Below are positions 18,036 through 27,500 of a stretch of DNA of 64,000 nucleotides, piece after piece. Position 1 is the first letter of the stretch, and each line of letters opens with the position of its first letter. This stretch comes from Pseudomonadota bacterium. GTDB taxonomy: Bacteria; Pseudomonadota; Gammaproteobacteria; UBA1113. The notes below the pieces were generated by a model that did not search any database, was not told the DNA's origin, and worked only from the letters and a program-made list of their open reading frames with translations. Made by a program: the position numbers and the translations under genes. Location of the stretch: contig JAJXUV010000003.1 of NCBI GenBank assembly GCA_021782495.1, positions 124,001 to 188,000 on the forward strand, written 5' to 3'.

Positions 18036-21000
18036 TTAAAAAAACTTAGTTATATTTTCTAATTTCTCCCCACTTTCTGTTATAAGATCACAAGCATCTT
18101 CTGTTACTGGAGATAACAGAGTTAAAGCAAGTCTATTACTCGCTTTAAATAAAGGCCAATTTAAGAATTCAGTCCAACATTTAACTATCTTTAAACCTTC
18201 TTTTATGTTATGGCGTTGATAGTTATCCCAACCGTACTGTACTGCCTGTACCGCGTTGACTTTATGGTGATTAAAAAAAGTTGGTAAATTGCTTAGCTTC
18301 ATTTGTTCAGATTTTAAGATTTTTTTCAGAAAACTTAAATAAACACACAAAGCTAACCTTGGATATTCATTCGTTTCAGAATAAAAGGATAACAGAAATG
18401 GAATATGTGTTGATAGCACAACCGGATATTGCCAATAAGGTTCATCTTGCTTTTTAATCAAGTAAACTGCTGCTGTTTCATTAAAAGCAGATTGTAATTG
18501 ACAAGCTGCCGGTATTCCTCCATCCACTTGACTGTAATCACTGCGAGTACTATCCAAAAACCCCTGACTAAGCTGTTGCAAATGTTTATAATACTCTGTA
18601 TCAATACTAGAACTTAACTGAGTGTCAAGTTTTAATCCTAACCATTGTGCCCATAAGGAGAAAGCGGGCATTTCTTCTGATTCAAAAATTATTACCAAAT
18701 TTTTAATACTATCTTTATTTATATGAGATATAATAGGGTCTATTATGCATTTTTTATCATGATGACTCTTATAAGACTCTCCCCAAAAAGAAAAACAAAG
18801 AAAAATCTGTATTTGACTATTTTTTACCTTTTTAATTTCACGAGACGTTAACTCTATATTATATTCCCGACAGTGTTTTGCAAGTGTTACTAAATATTGT
18901 AGCGTCCGAGAAGAAACATTTAATTTTTCAGAACAATCAACAATATTTTTCAATATATTTTCGGCCAATTCTTTCTTTTTTTTATTAGCATAAGTGCGTT
19001 CCAAAGCAGAAATGGCCACAGAAAAGACAGAATTAAAATTTGTTTCATCATAATTTAATAGAAATATTACGGCATCAATTGTATCTTTAATTGGTGGTGC
19101 TTTTTGCAAAGCAGTTAATATAACGGGAAGTACATGACTTTTTATTTCTCTAGTTAATTCATTAAAATATTCTATATAAAACAATATCCCTTTCAAAACA
19201 GAAATTTCTTGATTTTCAGATAATATTGCAAGTAATGTTTCAGCGATAGCTTCATGCACACGAAATGATTCATGAATTTTCCCGTTTGGCTGCTGTGCAT
19301 GCTGAAGCAAAGAAAGACGTTCATTTAAATCTTCTTTTTTATAAAAAGCAATATGTCTTATCGCCATACATATATCAGAATCATAATAATTATAAATCCG
19401 ACCTTTATAACTTTCAACAATAGATTTTACCTGATTAAACGAAAAATTTATTACAAAAATTTCATTATCACTTGAAGCAATTGTTTCAGTAGGTGCTATT
19501 TTATCTAATGGTAAATTTGAAAAGCTAAAATCTGGTTTATATGCCTCAGGGAAATTACCACCCTCTTGCAAAGCTTGCCAATATTTATCTTGTAAATCTC
19601 TAATGATATCCGGATCAGAACAATAAATATTATGAAAATTTTCTTCTGCATCTTTTGGTAACAACCCAATAGCAATGTGGTGCCTAATCCACTTTAAAAC
19701 AAAACTCCAAAATAACTGATAACGAGTAAAGAAACGAGCATATTTTAACAAAGATTTACAATATTCTTCTTGCTTTGGCATTGTAGCTCTCATGCCAAGC
19801 ATACCTTCAACAAAAAATTTAGCAGCGAGGTATTCTTGGTATGTTCTATGTGACAATATATAATCCACTTTTAGGACTAATGATTTTTTAACACGTTTTA
19901 CCAATGCCAATTTTAAAATATCTTCATCTAGCCATTCTACAATGGGGCAGACTAAAGGTTCAATAAACTTATCAAGCCCTGAGAATTGTTTAAAAACTGA
20001 AATCTGCGATAAGCGATCAATATAACAAGTTCCTAACAGCCTAACCCTCTCAATTTCTTGTAAAAACCCAGATGAAATCTTTAAAACCCTACGGAAAAAA
20101 ATTAACATGCGCGCCTCAATAAATTTTTGATACAATTCAATTAAGGTGTTTGGGCTATTTGCAAGTTGCAATGCTAAGTTTTCATCTGTCTTATGGCTTA
20201 ACCATTTATTATAATAAGGTTGCCAGGCTTGCCACAGTAAGTAGCACTGCAAGGGCACACCTAGAATTTCTTTAAGTTGCACATTGTCTTTCATAAACTT
20301 TATAGCCATATTGTAAAATGAATTTTGAGTTTTAGACGCATCAAAAGCATCTTTGAAATATGCTTTTATTTGTTCAAATTCAAACGGTTGCAAAATAACT
20401 ACTTCAGTAGGATAGTAAACAAAAGCTAACTGATTAGGTCTAGTAAACAAAATAACATGCTGATAATGAATTAGTCTTTCTAAGATCTGCTTACAGCTAC
20501 TTAATTGCCATTTTTCAAGTTGATCACCACCATCTAGTAAGAGCAATACATTACCTTGCTCTATATCAATCCTAAGAGCTGTTCGCAACCAATCAAGATC
20601 TTTTTTAAATGGGTCTCCTCCAACATCATAAATATGCATTAATTTTTTCATGCAAAAATCCGTTAACGACAAAGCATCATCTTCTTGCGTTAATTCGTCC
20701 AAATAAATTGGTATCTTCCAGACATAATCTGTTTCTTTCAAATATTTTCGTGTATTTATTTCAGAAAGTTTTGCAACAACAGTTGATTTTCCCATGCCAG
20801 CAACAACAGGGACGAGCACTTTTTTTGAAACGTCTTTCTCTAAAAGACAAACAATAGACTCCCCCTCAGTTTCTTGCCATTCTTCTTCAAAATCTACTTG
20901 AGTTTTAATAAGTTCAACTAAACCTTTATCGTTTGGAGAAAAACATATCTCTTTAATATCTTCTCTAGATTGAATTAAATGATCTTTATCTTTTGTTAGG

Positions 21001-24000
21001 ATAATTAATTTTTTATTTTGTTTTTTCGCTTCACTTTCTTTTTTCTGTGACAATTTTGGTTTACGATAATCAATTATTTCAATGTCTTTTTTAATATCTT
21101 TATTGATATATTTTTCAATCTTAAAATCATTACTAACATTAACAATCAACACTGTACCAGAAATTTTTTCTAAATATTTAGAAAACTTCAAATAGCGGCG
21201 TACTCTCACTAACTGTTCAATATATATTACTTTCTCATTTCGCTCTTTTGTTTTATGTGCTTTAGCTCCCTCAGAAAGATTTTTTTTCTCTGCACCCCAC
21301 TCTATATACCGGCTCTCCTTCATCTGAAGTAAAAAACCAGGATTCCTCAATACATGAGAAATTCCACAAGGGTCTCGCCAAGTAAGTATATCATTAATAT
21401 TAATTTGTATGTTTTTAAAACTAAAATTAAAATTTTCAGAGAGTCCTAACAAATTTAAAACCTGTTCATTGTTCATCGGAAGAGATTCTATAAGAATAGT
21501 TTTATAACCAGAAAGTAATCCACAAAATTTTTCTAAACTTTCTTTATCAACAATAAGGATTAATTTTTTTTTAAAATTATTAGCGACATCAACCAGTTTT
21601 AGCAAAATTGTTGCATCCAATAACTGTAAATTAACTTCATCAACAACAAGCAAATTTAGTTTATTTGCAAATGTTTCTACATCGCTCTCCCATACATGAT
21701 CTTTTGGAAGAAACGCATGACTGTCTGTGGCACTATTGCCATTTTTTAGATATTGCTGCTTTATCCAACTAGCTATAGTAAAAGATTTTCCAATATTTTT
21801 TTCACCGTAAAAAATAATGACTGAACAGTTCACATCTGAAAATGCGGTATTTAATAGTGTGAATGTTTTATTAGCAACAATATCAAGCTTTCCTTTACTT
21901 AAATTATCTACATAGCGATCAGAATATCCAACTAATCTTTGCGCTAAGACTGCTTGGCTTGCATCATTAAATAATGTCGTAATAGTTTTTCTATTTATTC
22001 TCTCCCCTAGTGGGGAACGAAAATTCTTCAAAAAATAATCTTGAAATTTGTAATAGTAGGTTAAATCACTAATACGAAATAAATTACAAACTTCTTTTAC
22101 TATCCTTTCCTCTAGAAAATTTAAATTTGGTTGTTCAATTTTGAAAATAAATTCATTAATAAACTCTACAATTTCTTTGTCAATTTTCGCACTGCTATCG
22201 AAGCTAGGTATGGGCAATTTTGGATGTGATTTAATCAAGTTTAGCATTTCACGTTTTGGAAAGAATAATGAAACAGCATCTACTTTTATCTCTGAACTTA
22301 TTCCCCCGGTAAAAAAAGAAAACAACATAGGCTGTGATTCTATTTTAATCCTTAAACCTTTATCGTCAAAATTTAAATTTCTTTCATGAATTTTTTTAGA
22401 CAGATCATGCAATGATTCTGTATAAAATTTTTCAATACCAACTTCTTTATCCCGCATTTTTGCATGTTTTTTTCTCGCTAACTTTTTTTGAAAATAGTGG
22501 TGAAGAGGTTTTTCTGAAAAATTTTTACTAAAAAAATCTTGGCTAAGTACAATTTTCTTTGATTCGCGCTCATAATCAAAACAACCCATGAGCAAAAAAA
22601 CAACTGCTTTATTGTCGGTAAACTTTTTCTCTATTTTACGCTTCTCTCCCAGAGTTGTTCTGTTGGATAACCAATATTCAATCACGTAATCTATATTATC
22701 ATCAATAATTTTTATTAATCTTTCTTCATTAGATAACTCCTTGAATACAAGTACTGTATCAGTATAAATTTTATCAGCCACCCTCTCTTTAAAAAATTCA
22801 GATTGATAAATACTATTTATTATTTTTCTTTGATCTTCTTTTTCTTTACCCTTGTGTTCATCTAAAAGCTTGGTAAACTTTTCAGACTCTCTGTTATAAA
22901 AATATAATATCCTCGGATCTAATCTATGATTAGTATAAAACATGAAAGTTACAGGCTTTCCTGTTTTATTGCTCTTTTTTATCCTCTGGAAAGAGTTAAA
23001 ATAAATATGTAATGCTGCCTTTTTAGATTTTTCTTTTTGCGTTGCTGTTTCTTCTCCACAAATCATTTCTAATGTATAGATTTGGCTATTGGCATTTGTA
23101 CTACCCGCATGTTTTACTTGTACCACCTTAAAATCAGCATCTGTTTCTAATTCCAAGTCGTCAAATTTGCCAAGATCTATCTCTCCATCCAGCCTTTCAG
23201 AATATACGCTAAAATTAACGCCTGTTTGCCGATAACAAGATAATGCATAATACATTCCAACCAATTTTTGGTACTCATCTCCCCGATAAGTATTGCTATA
23301 ACCTTGGGCTCTTTTGTACATAAAAGAACTTTTCACGGGATTTTTTTCTATTGTTGAATCGCTGCTAAATTTGTCTTGTACTACCTTGCAAAAATCTTCA
23401 GCTAAATATTTAAATAATTCTATTGTATTCCATTTTGAATTAATAGTTAATTCTCCATTTATTTCTATGAAAAATTGACTAAAAACTTTTTTTTCTTTTA
23501 AGATCTCTTGGTGTGTGCGAAAAAAAATTCTACAAGGCTCCAAAATTTCAAGGGTATCGCATGTTTTAGGAAGCTTTTCAATTTTATCCATTAATTCTTT
23601 TAATTCTTTGCTGAACATACTTTCTGGATCTTTTAAAAAAGCAGCTTTAAGAATATGAAAAATCTGTTCGCCTTTAGCTTTTTCATAATTATCATTTTTT
23701 GAACCAACATATTGCTGATTATCATATTGCCGTTTTGCAAAACTCTGGCTATCAATCAGAAATATATGCTTTTCTCGCAATGCTTTTATTTCTTTTGTCG
23801 AAATATATTTTGGATATTCAAAATCAGCTGACAATGCGCTATTTTCAAGAAAAAAAAGAATGTTTTCCCCAGCGATCACACCACATAACTTTGAATCGGC
23901 TTGCTGTGCTGTACCTTTAATAGTGCATTTTACAGTTTCTGCTAACAAATTATTCCAGAAATTCTGCTTAAAAAATGCTTCGTCAATAAGTTCATCAGAG

Positions 24001-24488
24001 CTTAAAGGTTCGTAAATATCTAGAAATATAGATGAATGAATGATGTTGATATACAAAGCAGCCAAATTCCAATGACCACTTTGTCCGTTTAAACCTCCGG
24101 GTATATGGTGAGGAAATAATACAAGGTAATTTCTTTCTTTTTTGGTTAGTACATCTTTAATAAAAGAAAATGTCGGATGCTCTTTATCATGACTGACCAA
24201 GTATTGCTCTATTGGACAAGCAATAACAATGTCATATTGAATACCTTGTCTATTAAATTTCTTTGTTTCTGCTGCGCGATCAACTACCATCGCTGGTAAG
24301 AAATCGGGCTTCACAGCTAATGAATCAGCATCTTCAAATATTGTCTCAACTATTATTTTATTGCCAACTGGACGGATTCTATATCCATGATTAAGAATAT
24401 ATTTTTCAAATACTCTTAATATATCATCTGTATAATATTCATATCCTTGGTTTGCAGGATATTGATCTAATATATTTTTATCGAGCAA
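18036..24488 (-). CDS. CE-clan protease / nuclease-fold / NACHT STAND fusion protein
   Basis: A multidomain protein of about 2150 residues. Numbers here count from the alternative TTG at 24518. Residues 1-260 form a Ulp1/CE-clan cysteine protease. His149 (SGHWNLAALY), Asp167 (FLDIYEPL), Gln206 and Cys212 (QQADSKLCGVIAG) have almost the same spacing as yeast Ulp1. Residues about 400-540 resemble the DUF4297-type PD-(D/E)xK nuclease fold (GDEYQKL, VYSERLDGEIDL, VVQVKH). A first P-loop GEKNIGKS (905-912) has Walker B LLVVDE. A NACHT module follows with GMGKST (1241-1246), LLLLDGGDQL (1325-1334) and the distal HRTYQEYLAAKFF motif. The rest is helical. I prefer TTG 24488 as start because AAGGAG stands 8 bases upstream; the frame also opens at TTG 24518. 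The gene lies 19 bases after the lipase-NB-ARC gene, so it is probably in the same operon. Confidence 0.85.
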   Translation of the reverse strand: MLDKNILDQYPANQGYEYYTDDILRVFEKYILNHGYRIRPVGNKIIVETIFEDADSLAVKPDFLPAMVVDRAAETKKFNRQGIQYDIVIACPIEQYLVSHDKEHPTFSFIKDVLTKKERNYLVLFPHHIPGGLNGQSGHWNLAALYINIIHSSIFLDIYEPLSSDELIDEAFFKQNFWNNLLAETVKCTIKGTAQQADSKLCGVIAGENILFFLENSALSADFEYPKYISTKEIKALREKHIFLIDSQSFAKRQYDNQQYVGSKNDNYEKAKGEQIFHILKAAFLKDPESMFSKELKELMDKIEKLPKTCDTLEILEPCRIFFRTHQEILKEKKVFSQFFIEINGELTINSKWNTIELFKYLAEDFCKVVQDKFSSDSTIEKNPVKSSFMYKRAQGYSNTYRGDEYQKLVGMYYALSCYRQTGVNFSVYSERLDGEIDLGKFDDLELETDADFKVVQVKHAGSTNANSQIYTLEMICGEETATQKEKSKKAALHIYFNSFQRIKKSNKTGKPVTFMFYTNHRLDPRILYFYNRESEKFTKLLDEHKGKEKEDQRKIINSIYQSEFFKERVADKIYTDTVLVFKELSNEERLIKIIDDNIDYVIEYWLSNRTTLGEKRKIEKKFTDNKAVVFLLMGCFDYERESKKIVLSQDFFSKNFSEKPLHHYFQKKLARKKHAKMRDKEVGIEKFYTESLHDLSKKIHERNLNFDDKGLRIKIESQPMLFSFFTGGISSEIKVDAVSLFFPKREMLNLIKSHPKLPIPSFDSSAKIDKEIVEFINEFIFKIEQPNLNFLEERIVKEVCNLFRISDLTYYYKFQDYFLKNFRSPLGERINRKTITTLFNDASQAVLAQRLVGYSDRYVDNLSKGKLDIVANKTFTLLNTAFSDVNCSVIIFYGEKNIGKSFTIASWIKQQYLKNGNSATDSHAFLPKDHVWESDVETFANKLNLLVVDEVNLQLLDATILLKLVDVANNFKKKLILIVDKESLEKFCGLLSGYKTILIESLPMNNEQVLNLLGLSENFNFSFKNIQININDILTWRDPCGISHVLRNPGFLLQMKESRYIEWGAEKKNLSEGAKAHKTKERNEKVIYIEQLVRVRRYLKFSKYLEKISGTVLIVNVSNDFKIEKYINKDIKKDIEIIDYRKPKLSQKKESEAKKQNKKLIILTKDKDHLIQSREDIKEICFSPNDKGLVELIKTQVDFEEEWQETEGESIVCLLEKDVSKKVLVPVVAGMGKSTVVAKLSEINTRKYLKETDYVWKIPIYLDELTQEDDALSLTDFCMKKLMHIYDVGGDPFKKDLDWLRTALRIDIEQGNVLLLLDGGDQLEKWQLSSCKQILERLIHYQHVILFTRPNQLAFVYYPTEVVILQPFEFEQIKAYFKDAFDASKTQNSFYNMAIKFMKDNVQLKEILGVPLQCYLLWQAWQPYYNKWLSHKTDENLALQLANSPNTLIELYQKFIEARMLIFFRRVLKISSGFLQEIERVRLLGTCYIDRLSQISVFKQFSGLDKFIEPLVCPIVEWLDEDILKLALVKRVKKSLVLKVDYILSHRTYQEYLAAKFFVEGMLGMRATMPKQEEYCKSLLKYARFFTRYQLFWSFVLKWIRHHIAIGLLPKDAEENFHNIYCSDPDIIRDLQDKYWQALQEGGNFPEAYKPDFSFSNLPLDKIAPTETIASSDNEIFVINFSFNQVKSIVESYKGRIYNYYDSDICMAIRHIAFYKKEDLNERLSLLQHAQQPNGKIHESFRVHEAIAETLLAILSENQEISVLKGILFYIEYFNELTREIKSHVLPVILTALQKAPPIKDTIDAVIFLLNYDETNFNSVFSVAISALERTYANKKKKELAENILKNIVDCSEKLNVSSRTLQYLVTLAKHCREYNIELTSREIKKVKNSQIQIFLCFSFWGESYKSHHDKKCIIDPIISHINKDSIKNLVIIFESEEMPAFSLWAQWLGLKLDTQLSSSIDTEYYKHLQQLSQGFLDSTRSDYSQVDGGIPAACQLQSAFNETAAVYLIKKQDEPYWQYPVVLSTHIPFLLSFYSETNEYPRLALCVYLSFLKKILKSEQMKLSNLPTFFNHHKVNAVQAVQYGWDNYQRHNIKEGLKIVKCWTEFLNWPLFKASNRLALTLLSPVTEDACDLITESGEKLENITKFF

Positions 24489-24507
24489 AGTTTTATCTCC
24501 TTTTATG

Positions 24508-27500
24508 TTAAAACGCAACTATCGTAACTTTATCCTTACCCAGATCGTTGCAGTTGTTATAGATGCTTTGAATCTTTTTAAAAGTGTTTTTCATAGGAGG
24601 CTTCTGCAGAGAGAAAAAATAAGATGGGGTATTTCTGAATAGAGAAACATTAGAGAAAGTGTATATATTATTGGGTTCTGGCTGTGTCTTCGATTTACTA
24701 TTTGTAGACATTTTGCTATGTGCATACTTGACCATAGTACCACTCAAAGTTAAAGTAGATAACAGAGCGATAGAATCTAATTGAGAGTTTGTTTCTTTTT
24801 CCTGTTCTACCAAGATAGGTTCAGTAATAACCCTCTTTGATAATCTTGCATCTAGATTGAATAATAACGTTTCTTCTGCTTTGGCATAACCAAAGATTTT
24901 TTCTAAATACCCCGGGCAATTTTCTTTCAATAAGTCTTGTGCTGATTTCGTCTTGAGGTGGTCTACTCCAAAATGCTGTAGATAAATAGAATAAGCTTTT
25001 TTAAGCTGCTCGCAAGCTACTTCTCTATCGGCTATAGATAAATTAACTAATGCTAAATTTAGTAAAATGTCTGCTACATCTGGGTCATTATCACTACCAC
25101 TAATTTTTTGTTGAGCGCCTAAAAGACCATTTAAACCTATTAATTTATGAGCAACATCTTCATCTTCAATAAGTAATAAGGCTTCTTGGTAAAAACCTAT
25201 TGCTTGTAGAGAGTTATTTTGACGATAAAATATATCTCCCAGATTAAGTAAACATCCAATTATATCCTTGTGATTATTAATCACATCAATTTTCCGATAT
25301 AATTCTAAGGCTTCTTGGTAAAATTCTAAGGCTTTTAGATAATTACCTTCCATATGATGGATATTTCCAAGGCGATTTAAAAGCCTTGCGATATCAAGGT
25401 TACCACGGCTAGGATTTTTTCGTCTTATAGACAAAGATTGTTGATAGTATTCAACGGCTTCAGAATAGATTTTTTGATCATAAAACACGTTTGCAAGGTT
25501 ATTTAAACAACCCGCTATGTCAGGGTGGCTATACTCATTGTGAATTTGTCCATATAATTTTAAAGCTTGCTTATAATAGCTAATAGCCTTTTCATATTCG
25601 TGTTGAGAATAAAATACGAGCCCCATATTGTTTAAACATAAAGCGACATCATGGTGATTATCCCCATTATGCATTTCTTGTAATAGCTTTAATTGATCCT
25701 GATAACATTTCATAGCTTGCGCATACTCGCCTTGTGCCCTTAGCGAAAGGCCAAGATTATTCAAGCATGATGTAATGCCGCCGTAATTATTATATTTATG
25801 ATGTATTTTTAATGCTTTTTGATAACAGTCTATTGCCTTCGTGTATTCTCCTTGATTACGAAAAACAATTCCAAGATTATTTAAACATTTTGCTATATCA
25901 ATGATAAGATCGTCATTGCTATTAATTTTCTCGAATATATCTAAAGCATTCTGAATATATATAGCTGCCTGAGAATAATTTTTTTCAACTAAACAAACAG
26001 AGCCAAGATTATTTAAACATTTCCCTATATCAAAGTGATTATCATCACCATGAATTTGTCTGTATATCTTTAATGCCTCCGAATAATAATAAGATGCTTG
26101 TGAATATTTACCATAAAAATAGAAACATCTTCCCAAGTTGTATAACAATTCGGCATAACTATTTGAAGCGGAAGGTAATGAGGATGATTTAAGATGAGAA
26201 CAGACTACTTCAGCATGAGTATACAATTGTATTGCTTCTGCTTTAGCGGTAGTATTTATATCAGCTGAAAGCAAAATAGTCTCCGGACTTTTTATCAGTT
26301 GATTAAAAATTTTTAATAACTTGGAAGTTGTTTCATTGAAAACATCTGGCATTTGTTCAAGTTCGTAACGAGCCACATCTTGTAACAAACGATGTGTATG
26401 ATAATATCCAGGCTTTCCTAGTGTGGGATTCAGTAACGAAGATTGACTTAGTACCATTAGTGCATCTTCCAATACTTCTTCGTCGACATCATCAAAATAC
26501 GTTTTTAAAAAAGCTTTAGAAATATCGTCTGCGGCTAAAAAGGCGCACGCATTTAATATTTGATGTGCGAGCGGCGATTGGTCAGATAATTCTTTTAAGC
26601 TTAGCCATATTGCCCTTCCTTGTTTTTCATTTATATGGCCTTTCATTGCGTTAAGCAATAAACTTACATTTTGTTGCTTGTAACGCTTCAGACATTCTTT
26701 TACCGTTATATTTCTTACTTTAATGTAGCCAAGGAGATAAGATAATGATAATGGGTGATAATCAATAGTTTCAGCCAAATTGCTTGCATCTTCCTCAGAT
26801 ATAGAAAGCTCAGGTAAATTTAAGTACATATACTCACGAGCTTCTTCTGGACTAAATTTTTCTGCGGGAAGCCCCCCATATTGGTTATATACTTGAACAT
26901 TACGCGTTGTGATTAATACATCTACTGTAGATGCATTCGGTAATTGTTGCAAATAAGGTTCGATTATACCACCAGCATTAACACCATTAAAAATAAATAA
27001 AATCGAGCTATAGCGTTCTTGTAATAACCCTTTTAATCTATTTTCCCAATCTGGTTGGGTGGGACCTTGTTTCGATATATAGTCCAAAATCTGCATTTTT
27101 AACTCTGGATTATCTAGCCCCAAACTTAAATTGCTCAAATCAATATTATCGGGTAATTTCCCTTCATACATTACCCCATTCTCTTCTAATACTTTATACA
27201 TATAGGTGTTTGAGTCAATATAAATCTTACTTTTTTCCCTTCCAGCTTTTAATTCATTCACACTATCTGGTAAGGGTGACATCAAACAAAGGCTGTACCC
27301 ATCTGGTTTTAACGCTGCGATGGGTTCTTCTAACAACCTACTTGCTAGCTTCTGGTATGAATTAGATAAATCATCTTCTGCTTCTAACCAAATAACCGCT
27401 TGATACAGAGAGTGTTGATAAGATTCATTGGCGAATTGTTTGGCCAGCTGTGTTTTGCCCATACCTCCCAGCGCGTACACAGTCATAATCTCTGGGCAAC

